Shown in pieces: positions 17,401 to 23,470 of a stretch of DNA of 64,000 nucleotides. The notes below the pieces were generated by a model. It was not told the origin of the DNA and did not search any database. It was given only the letters and a program-made list of their open reading frames with translations. How positions within the stretch are numbered: the first letter of the stretch is position 1; every line of letters begins with the position of its first letter. The translations under genes and the position numbers were made by a program. This DNA is from Rhodospirillales bacterium. GTDB taxonomy: Bacteria > Pseudomonadota > Alphaproteobacteria > Micavibrionales > Micavibrionaceae. Location: NCBI GenBank assembly GCA_023898785.1, contig CP060239.1, positions 372,001-436,000 on the forward strand. The letters are read 5' to 3'.

Positions 17401-19407
17401 AAAAACTCTGGCCTCTTGTAAAGTGACTTGCGTTTTGCCTTCGAACGCTTGCAGGATGGCTTGTTTTCTCTCTTCGTCAAGCCCCAGATAGAGCGCTTCG
17501 ACGGCAAGGGGGTGGTCGCCTTTATAGCCTTCGAGCCACGTATAGGCGTTTAATGAAAGAATATTATCCGGTTTAAAGTCTGCTTTGCCGTATAGCTCCG
17601 ATAGCTTATTCGGGTCATAAAGTTTGTCGTCGCTCATGACTCGGAAGAGATTGGCAATGGCGCTGATGTCTGCGCGTTCCTGGCCGAAGTTTTGGCTTTT
17701 TGCGCCGAGTTCGTTCATGGATTGTTGATTGGTCAGAATGGCGACGAGGAAGAGATCAAAGGTCTCTTTATCGGCGCTTTGCTCGCGGATTTTCTTTGCG
17801 ATGGCCGTGTTTTTGAACGGGTCGGCGTTGTCGTGTTTTTTGAGGGCTTCGCGGAATTCATCTTCTAGACTTGCCAGAGCCGGGTTTGCATTAAAATAGT
17901 CTTCAATGAGTCGGTTTTGCTTGTCTTCAAGCTTTCTTTGTTCGAGGGCGAGTTTTTCCTGCTCGGCATCTATATCGACAGCGAAGAGGTCTTTTCTGAT
18001 GTCGTTGATGAGGGCAACAACTATCGGGTTGGGTTTGATCTGCCCGACGAGCTTGCCTTTAAATTCGCCCTCTTCGGCAATTTCAAGATTCAGGCCATCG
18101 GTGATTTTTCCGATGGTTTCTTTGTCTGTCGGTTTGCCATCGATGATTTGGTAGCTGTAGATATAGCCTTCTTTGCTGAATGTGTAGCGGGTTTTATCGT
18201 CCGGGCCGAGGATGTATTTGTCGCCGTCGTAATATTCCTGGCCGTATTTAGAAACTGCGGTTATTAACGTGTCGCGAATTTGCGCGAGTGTGGCTGGATC
18301 GAGGGATTTATCCGGCTCATTGTAAAACAGATATTTATGTGATTTGCCTTCGGCGAATGCTCGCTCAAGGAGGAGGGTGGCGTATTGCACTTCTTCTCTA
18401 AGATAATCAGAGAGGACGATGGTTTCGTTTTTTGGCTTTGCCTTTGCCTTTGCCTTTGGCTCTTCTGTGGTGGCCGATTTTTCTGTAGCAGGCTTTGTGA
18501 TTTCTGGCTTTTTTGCTGCAGCTGGAGGGTTTTCTTGCTGCGTTGATGCTGCAGGTTTTTCGGCCGGAGGTTTTTTTTGTTGGGCTGGCGCGTCCGGTTG
18601 TGCCGGTGTTTGGGTTTCGGTGAGGGCACTGAAGGCTTCTTGCGCCATCTTTATGTCGGATTCTGCGTCTTTCATAACTCTTTCGAAAACATCAGCCTCT
18701 ACATCATCTTTGACCAATTCCATCGCCTTGTAGAATGCAGGAATGGTTGCGATGTCTATAAAGTTGTTAGGGGTTAGACGCCCAGTTTGGCTTAAAAAGC
18801 CTTGTCTTACTGCGCGAATGTCGCGGAAATTTATTTTATCATCTGCATCTCTATCAGTTTCTTGCAGGCGCCGGGCAATAACTTTGGCCATCTCGCCTTG
18901 TATGAGAGGGCCTGCGGTTAGGTCTATTAGAGCGCTGTTGATAGCGTTTTGTGCGTCTAAACTTTCGAGTTTTTTGCCATCATGAGTTCTGTAAGAAAAG
19001 CCATTTTCCAGTTCCGGGTTGATGGTACCGTTTCGCATGTGGTTCCATTTGATCTGGAAAGTGCCGGCCTGTGTTTCCAGCGAAATTGTGTTGTTTTCAA
19101 GGTCCGTTTTTATCGCTTCGCTTATTGCTATGACCTGAAGGGCAGGCATGATTTCGTTTGCGAAATTTTCCCTGAGCGCTTGGTTGTCGAATTGTTCCAG
19201 AATGGCGTGTGCTTGTTGCGCCGTTTTGCTGACAATTTCTGTAGAGTTTGGCAGCGCGCTGAGTTCGGGGATTTCATTGATCGTAAGCGCTGCTTTTTGC
19301 GCATGGTCGTTTGGAACAAGCGCATTGAGGGCGTCGTGGTTGGTGTTGAGCCAGTCGCGGACTTTGCCTAGCAAAATTTTTTGAACATCTGGGGTGTTAA
19401 CCGCCAT
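14410..19407 (-). CDS. Giant protein (1665 aa) with four DUF2786-like repeats, function unknown
   Basis: Starts at ATG 19405-19407 behind GAGGG. No signal peptide. By residue: about 1-260 helical, with a calcium-loop-like DRDADDKINFRD near 183-195; about 262-326 Pro/Ala/Lys linker (KAKAKAKPK); about 330-1000 soluble, mainly helical, with no domain I recognise; about 1000-1065 low-complexity linker; four similar units at about 1069-1125, 1130-1188, 1190-1240 and 1300-1346. Each unit has a helix like KILRIADNA and then a helix like RASGLMKEVGLTEAQ, the pattern of the DUF2786 N-terminal unit. A Gly/Ala-rich hydrophobic stretch (GGTLAGYAAGAGVGITIAAA) is near 1430-1450, followed by a 200-residue C-terminal part. 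Solitary, with an IS5 relic downstream. An effector-like or phage-derived origin is possible, but nothing here proves it. Confidence 0.85.
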   Translation of the reverse strand: MAVNTPDVQKILLGKVRDWLNTNHDALNALVPNDHAQKAALTINEIPELSALPNSTEIVSKTAQQAHAILEQFDNQALRENFANEIMPALQVIAISEAIKTDLENNTISLETQAGTFQIKWNHMRNGTINPELENGFSYRTHDGKKLESLDAQNAINSALIDLTAGPLIQGEMAKVIARRLQETDRDADDKINFRDIRAVRQGFLSQTGRLTPNNFIDIATIPAFYKAMELVKDDVEADVFERVMKDAESDIKMAQEAFSALTETQTPAQPDAPAQQKKPPAEKPAASTQQENPPAAAKKPEITKPATEKSATTEEPKAKAKAKPKNETIVLSDYLREEVQYATLLLERAFAEGKSHKYLFYNEPDKSLDPATLAQIRDTLITAVSKYGQEYYDGDKYILGPDDKTRYTFSKEGYIYSYQIIDGKPTDKETIGKITDGLNLEIAEEGEFKGKLVGQIKPNPIVVALINDIRKDLFAVDIDAEQEKLALEQRKLEDKQNRLIEDYFNANPALASLEDEFREALKKHDNADPFKNTAIAKKIREQSADKETFDLFLVAILTNQQSMNELGAKSQNFGQERADISAIANLFRVMSDDKLYDPNKLSELYGKADFKPDNILSLNAYTWLEGYKGDHPLAVEALYLGLDEERKQAILQAFEGKTQVTLQEARVFVRRQIDLRAIKTLDPGTYADAEKAGKLDTIAGQNAFIAANHATLRGVSQAMMEGRFNPDERDVKIAFKAFGTLSIQDPRIRRHINRMMTLTDNTRPNAKYAQYVLTPDELETLTKDKVKELTDVGIIKSPPGTEFKALASVAKEKVLQSILAQPLWNDPGRPGFEAYERLMLQYYESHINNYHAWHNGDVNDQTMDTWNGRYGGPTQDQMMYLYVRNNWHHMNEIFKGDTSFFFNKSGNRFNHGLTYEEAVAQLSPEDRATLDAGMKALDRVSAYTYLVERRPSEKYEDRSYYFELRQDRYVPNVLAADLKNKFGEKADPVAKQEQSGPKKDEDSPQQSLTNKEKEEIPGRPDSNLLEDDGLPPANAAKLATWATSGYGAAKAFNKAGQIAQVVPEASAKHAAAAMKILRIADNAEVGSRKQIDALNRASGLMKEVGLTEAQLRLQGALNGTHPIPESKLDKAGRALKLLVAADNAPQYSPDIARAHELAQKLMDKAGLSETQVRLLGLQNGTEILPEGKEKTANRVLRALEIADNAQTAAKRTQAMESAQRMMKAQGLTEAQVRAFGLAQQNPKAVKELTKINLDIETKTKQPTKANPAAAADTNTTTKAKQLESTAAAKPSSDTPDKKDHIIKRIENIIESAKHPSISEKERASRLKSAERLMKKHGITEDQIKEQTPSKTTETTSRKTAQKDAYKITSSEGKALLSERETSKALTLTTKLDEIPKIEAPNILKRATQGLSKLFKRAGKGGAAISKSVFGGTLAGYAAGAGVGITIAAAETSHLESKHDFLIASNLLTKDQHTALANLYGWYIGSMIADPSTVTSEYLIKDAIKDLGLNPVVTEMVSPDMIIDVLEKGLTDAEVKAIKEQFTDKDKLAEMYTSIAKAHGLPEKVTVEINGKPQEISIGVAMLDPKAAKEIWTKYTKLIPDGNDNSDNPEHITRYVADESVNPTERRGLLYLETVNEMTATTTQMVQEYEKTQEMLHTPSNIIAP
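15370..16200 (-). repeat. DNA encoding four DUF2786-like repeats in the giant gene
   Basis: Successive units read ILRIADNA...LMKEVGLTEAQ, LLVAADNA...LMDKAGLSETQ, ALEIADNA...MMKAQGLTEAQ and IENIIESA...LMKKHGITEDQ. The first three are nearly contiguous, and the fourth is separated by a low-complexity linker rich in Thr/Lys/Ala. They have diverged from one another at DNA level, so they are old duplications rather than unstable repeats. Confidence 0.75.
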
Positions 19408-19410
19408 CAA

Positions 19411-19654
19411 TATACCCTCTGTTTAAACGCCGCTAATTTTTAAGCTTTTTGTCGTTTTAATTATTATCGTTATGCAAATGGTATAGAAGAAAGATTAACA
19501 AAGCATTAATTCATTGTTATTTAAGGGTAATACTGATTTTATGGGGCCGTAATTGCAAGTTGCGGCAAGGCGATGCGGTAATTCATACCCTCTGTGGCAC
19601 AAGTGGATTGCTTCGCTTGCGCTCGCAATGACGCTTTGTATCCTTAGCGAGGTT
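19411..19654. other. Gap between the giant gene and ilvE
   Basis: The 244 bases are A/T-rich near the giant gene's start, where its promoter must lie; I cannot pick convincing -35/-10 boxes. The ilvE-proximal half carries a dispersed-type repeat (listed separately). No gene was seen. Confidence 0.4.
19604..19632 (-). repeat. Dispersed repeat of the GTCATTGCGAGCG type
   Basis: Read on the minus strand the 29 bases are GTCATTGCGAGCGCAAGCG followed by AAGCAATCCA. Near-identical short elements are known from intergenic regions of many unrelated proteobacteria. The arms ATTGC and GCAAT can pair to give an imperfect hairpin. It lies just downstream of the ilvE stop. Only one copy was seen in this window. 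Confidence 0.6.
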
Positions 19655-20554
19655 TTATGCGCTTTGCTTTACGTCTTGTGTGCGGCCATGGATGAGGTCT
19701 TCGTAGGCTTCGTGCAGTTTGCGGGTGATGGGGCCAACGCTATAGGTAATGTCATCAATTTTACCAACGGCTGTGACTTCGGCAGCGGTGCCGGTGAGGA
19801 AAATTTCATCAAAAGATTCAAGTTCTTCGGGCTTTATACGGCGTTCTTCTACACTGATGTTTCTTTCGCGGGCCAATGACATGACAGTTTGGCGGGTGAT
19901 GCCGTTAAGGAAGCGATCAGCGATGGGGGTGTGGATTTGCCCATTTTTGACGGCAAAGAGGTTGGCGCCGGTGGATTCTGCGACATAGCCTTCGTGATCA
20001 AGCATAAGGGCGTCGGTGTAGCCGGCTTTTTTGACTTCAACCTTGACCATGCAACTTAGATTGTAGAGTGAAGCGGTTTTAGCCGCGGTGGGGGATGTGT
20101 TGGGTGCGGGTTTGCGCCAGGTGGACGTTTTCAGGGAAATGCCTTTTTCACGAATTGCCGGGTCAAAATAGCTGCCCCAGTCCCAGGCGGCGATGGCGAC
20201 ATGGGTTTTTGTTCCGGCAACGTCGATGCCCATTTGTTCCGCTCCGCGCCATGCTGCTGCACGAATATAGGCGTTTTCGAGGTTGTTGGCTTTAAGAACT
20301 TCTTGCTTGATGTTTTCGAGTTCATCTACGGAAACCGGCATGTCCATATAGATGATTTTGGCAGAGTTATGCAGGCGCTGCGAATGCTCGCGGCTTTTGA
20401 AGATGTGGCCGTCATAGGCGCGTTCACCTTCAAAGACTTGTGTGCCGTAATGCAGAGCGTGGGTAAGATAGTGTATTTTGGCTTCGCGCCAAGGCAGCAT
20501 TTTTCCATCCATCCAGATAAAGCCATCACGATCATCGTAAGGAATTAAAGCCAT
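19655..20554 (-). CDS. ilvE: Branched-chain amino acid aminotransferase
   Basis: 299 residues, class IV PLP aminotransferase. Interconverts Val, Leu and Ile with their 2-oxo acids using glutamate/2-oxoglutarate. The start MALIPYDDRDGFIWMDGKML and ALHYGTQVFEGERAY are family-typical. The PLP lysine is in SPTAAKTASLYN at about residue 158. GYVAESTGANLFAVKNG and LNGITRQTVMSLA follow. It partners IlvD (51485) in the same pathway, although they are 31 kb apart. D-amino-acid aminotransferase is excluded by the length and the EG(E)R motif. Confidence 0.95.
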   Translation of the reverse strand: MALIPYDDRDGFIWMDGKMLPWREAKIHYLTHALHYGTQVFEGERAYDGHIFKSREHSQRLHNSAKIIYMDMPVSVDELENIKQEVLKANNLENAYIRAAAWRGAEQMGIDVAGTKTHVAIAAWDWGSYFDPAIREKGISLKTSTWRKPAPNTSPTAAKTASLYNLSCMVKVEVKKAGYTDALMLDHEGYVAESTGANLFAVKNGQIHTPIADRFLNGITRQTVMSLARERNISVEERRIKPEELESFDEIFLTGTAAEVTAVGKIDDITYSVGPITRKLHEAYEDLIHGRTQDVKQSA

Positions 20555-20622
20555 TTGAGGTGTACTCCGCGTTAAATTCGGCTATAAATTACGGTAAACT
20601 AACAGGATTTGTAAACCACTTC

Positions 20623-21363
20623 ATGATGATGAGCAAGAGTTCGCAAGAAAATTACCCGAAAGATGGCGGTTCGTATGAGGCTTGGCCGCATGTTCTGGTG
20701 GTTGATGATGACCGGCGCATTCGGGATTTGCTGTGCCGGTATTTGAGTGAGCAAGGGTTTGTGGTGATTGCGGCGGCAGATGCGTTTGAGGCGACGGCGT
20801 TGCTTGAAAGCTTTGAGGTGGATGTGCTTGTGGTGGATGTGATGATGCCGGGCAAGACGGGGCTGGAATTTACAGCTGGATACCGGGAGAGCGGCTCGGT
20901 AGTGCCGATTTTGTTACTGACAGCGCTGGGGGAAACAGAAGACCGGATTACGGGTCTGGAAGCGGGGGCGGATGATTATTTGTCCAAGCCTTTTGAGCCG
21001 CGAGAATTGGTGTTGCGTCTTAATGCGATTTTGAAGCGCACAGCCAAGCCTGTGCACGTGGAGCGAAGCCTAAAGATTGGGCCGTGGGTGTTTGATCCGG
21101 TGCATGAGGAGCTTAGCGCAGGCGGTGATGTTGTGCGGTTGACAAGCGCAGAGGCGCAGCTGCTTAAGGCGTTGGGCGCGCGTGGAGGAGAGGTCTTATC
21201 GCGCGAAGAGTTGGCCCGCGCGTGCGGCGTGGATGCCGGGGAGCGCACGATTGATGTGCAGGTAACCCGGCTCAGGCGAAAAATTGAGAACGACACCAAG
21301 AAACCGCGCTATTTACAAACAGTGCGCGGTAAAGGGTATGTTCTTAGGAGTGAGGAGCTTTAG
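20623..21363 (+). CDS. ompR: OmpR-family response regulator
   Basis: About 246 residues. The frame is open from 20560; ATGs at 20623, 20626 and 20629 are the realistic starts and none has a strong Shine-Dalgarno. The receiver has LVVDDDRRIRDLL, the phospho-acceptor in VDVLVVDVMMPGKTGLEF (Asp about 72), the switch TALGE and the Lys in DYLSKPFEPRELV. A winged-helix DNA-binding domain follows (LTSAEAQLLKALGARGGEVL, SREELARACGV, TIDVQVTRLRRKIE, TVRGKGYVL). It is paired, 3 bp apart, with the kinase that follows. The pair most resembles alphaproteobacterial OmpR/EnvZ (PetR-like); the target genes are not shown. Confidence 0.93.
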   Translation: MMMSKSSQENYPKDGGSYEAWPHVLVVDDDRRIRDLLCRYLSEQGFVVIAAADAFEATALLESFEVDVLVVDVMMPGKTGLEFTAGYRESGSVVPILLLTALGETEDRITGLEAGADDYLSKPFEPRELVLRLNAILKRTAKPVHVERSLKIGPWVFDPVHEELSAGGDVVRLTSAEAQLLKALGARGGEVLSREELARACGVDAGERTIDVQVTRLRRKIENDTKKPRYLQTVRGKGYVLRSEEL

Positions 21364-21366
21364 GGA

Positions 21367-22701
21367 ATGAGCGAAGGGTTGCCTATTAAAAAGTTTTTGC
21401 CGCGAACCCTGTTTGGACGTTCGTTGATGATTTTGGTCACGCCGGTGTTGTTGATCCAGATTATTACCAGTTTTGTGTTTTTTGACCGTCATTGGAGCAA
21501 AATGACAACACGGCTGGCTTTTGCCGTTTCGGGTGAGTTGTCGGTGATTACGGCAACGATTAAGAATGGTGATACAATTAGGGATATTGAAAATATTATT
21601 GCGTATTCGGGGCGGTATCTGGATTTGGATGTTCGTTTTATTCCCGATGGGCGGTTGCCAGATAAACAGGAATCTTCAGTTGTGCAAGTATGGGAGAGCG
21701 TTGTGGCGCAAAAGCTTTCAGCGGAGCTGGCGACGCAAATTTCTGAGCCGTTTGTTATTCATGCCAACTTTGCCGACAAGATGATTGAGGTGTTTATTCA
21801 GCTTGAGGATGGGCTGGTGCGTGTTTCCTTGCCGCAGCGGCGCTTGTTTTCTTCGTCTGGTTATGTGTTTTTGTTGTGGATGATAGGGGCGTCTTTATTG
21901 CTGCTCGTCGTGGCGGTGGTGTTTATGCGTAATCAGGTGCGGCCTATTCGCAAGTTGGCGGTGGCGGCGGACAGATTTGGACGGGGGCGCGCTGCGCCGT
22001 TTTTTAAGCCGGAAGGGGCAAAAGAGGTGCGCCAAGCTGGTCATGCGTTTTTGGAGATGCGCCGACGTATTGAGCGTCAGGTTTCGCAGCGCACAGAGAT
22101 GCTGGCCGGTGTGTCTCATGATTTGCGCACACCATTGACGCGGATGAAGCTGCAGGTTGAGATGATGGAGGAAGGGCTGGATAAAGCTGATATGCAGCAA
22201 GATATTGCCGATATGGAGCGGATGATTCATGGGTATCTCGATTTTGTGCGCGGGGATGGTGATGAGGAATTTGAGGCCGTTTCGTTGGCAGAATTTTTTG
22301 AGAGGTTGGTCGCGAAGATGAAACATCAGGGAGTAAAAACGGATTTGATGGTTGCAGGAGGATTGAGTTTGGTGGTACGGCCACTTGCGTTTGAGCGCGC
22401 GATCAGCAATTTGTTAACGAATGCAGGGAAGTATGCGGACCATATCTGGGTGAGCGCCAGGAAAGACGGCGAAAAGTTACAGATTGTGATTGAGGATAAC
22501 GGGCCGGGGGTGGCGGAGGATCAGTATGAGGCGGTGTTTAAGCCCTTTATGCGGGTTGATAGCTCACGCAACGCGGAAACTGGCGGCGTTGGTTTGGGGT
22601 TGCCGATTGCGATGGATATTATACATGCGCATGGCGGTAAGATTTGGCTTGAGGCCAGTGAGTATGGCGGTTTAAAGGTTATGGTGCGGATGCCGCTTTA
22701 G
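21367..22701 (+). CDS. envZ: EnvZ-like sensor histidine kinase
   Basis: 444 residues. The N-terminus KKFLPRTLFGRSLMILVTPV with the first membrane span (about 18-40) is typical of alphaproteobacterial EnvZ homologues. A periplasmic domain of about 120 residues and a second span about 165-185 are followed by a HAMP segment (RNQVRPIRKLAVAADRFGRG). The HisKA motif LAGVSHDLRTPLTRMKLQ carries the phospho-His at about 251. ATP-binding N, G1 and G2 boxes: AISNLLTNAGKY, IVIEDNGPGV, GGVGLGLPIAMDI. It phosphorylates the adjacent OmpR-type regulator. Confidence 0.93.
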   Translation: MSEGLPIKKFLPRTLFGRSLMILVTPVLLIQIITSFVFFDRHWSKMTTRLAFAVSGELSVITATIKNGDTIRDIENIIAYSGRYLDLDVRFIPDGRLPDKQESSVVQVWESVVAQKLSAELATQISEPFVIHANFADKMIEVFIQLEDGLVRVSLPQRRLFSSSGYVFLLWMIGASLLLLVVAVVFMRNQVRPIRKLAVAADRFGRGRAAPFFKPEGAKEVRQAGHAFLEMRRRIERQVSQRTEMLAGVSHDLRTPLTRMKLQVEMMEEGLDKADMQQDIADMERMIHGYLDFVRGDGDEEFEAVSLAEFFERLVAKMKHQGVKTDLMVAGGLSLVVRPLAFERAISNLLTNAGKYADHIWVSARKDGEKLQIVIEDNGPGVAEDQYEAVFKPFMRVDSSRNAETGGVGLGLPIAMDIIHAHGGKIWLEASEYGGLKVMVRMPL

Positions 22702-22790
22702 AAAAGGCAACTGCAATCTATGAATAGTTTATGTTCATGAGAGAAGAAGCTCCCTGTTTTCGTAGGGAAAGCAAATATATAAAGCGTTAG

Positions 22791-23240
22791 TTAGGCCGCT
22801 TTTTTCTGCGATTTGTCCATTGCGGCTTTGACTTCGTTCATTGTGGCCTTGACGCGTTTGTTGATGATACTGCTGGCTTCCTGATTAGATTTGTTCATCA
22901 TTTCAGCAATATCGTTCATATTTTTGACGCTGCGCTCATAGAGTGTTTTGAACAGATCGGCGTTTTGGGAGATTTTTTCTTCCGGTGTGCCTTCGCTCAT
23001 CAATTCTTTGGTGATTTGTGCATTGTCTTCAACCATTTCTGAGATGATGGCACTTTGGCGTTGAGCAATTGTCTGAAGGTTTTCAATGGCGATTTGCTGT
23101 GCATCGGACAGGGCTTGCATGTTTTTGCGCTGGGTTTCCATGAAACCTTGCAGGTCAAAAGGCATCGATTGAGCATTTTCAAAAAATTTTGAAAAATCGT
23201 TGGCGGTGAAAAACTCAGCAAAAGGATTTTGTCGCGACAT
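22791..23240 (-). CDS. phaP: Phasin family protein
   Basis: 149 residues from ATG 23238-23240, with AAGGAA upstream. MSRQNPFAEFFTANDFSKFF, ALSDAQQIAIENLQTIAQRQ and VKNMNDIAEMMNKSNQEASS are typical of the Phasin_2 family. The protein is amphipathic and helical, with no membrane span. Phasins coat polyhydroxyalkanoate granules and control their size and number. The other pha genes are 15 kb away (phaR, phaA, phaB at 37.9-40.6 kb). Confidence 0.88.
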   Translation of the reverse strand: MSRQNPFAEFFTANDFSKFFENAQSMPFDLQGFMETQRKNMQALSDAQQIAIENLQTIAQRQSAIISEMVEDNAQITKELMSEGTPEEKISQNADLFKTLYERSVKNMNDIAEMMNKSNQEASSIINKRVKATMNEVKAAMDKSQKKAA

Positions 23241-23470
23241 GGTGATATTCCTTTTCAAAATGGTGAATGCCACAGGTTTGCTGTTGCCATTGTTACATTA
23301 AAGCGTAGCAGTGCACAAATGAAAAAATGTAGAGAACAGGCCTGTCTTATAGCTTTGTTTTTCAGGGTTTTTTAGAACGTTTCGTATTTTAGCATTTTTT
23401 TAAGGGTTTTCAGGCATCTTTATGGGGGTGTGCAAGGGGATAATGCACGAATTACAAATGAGTTTACATC

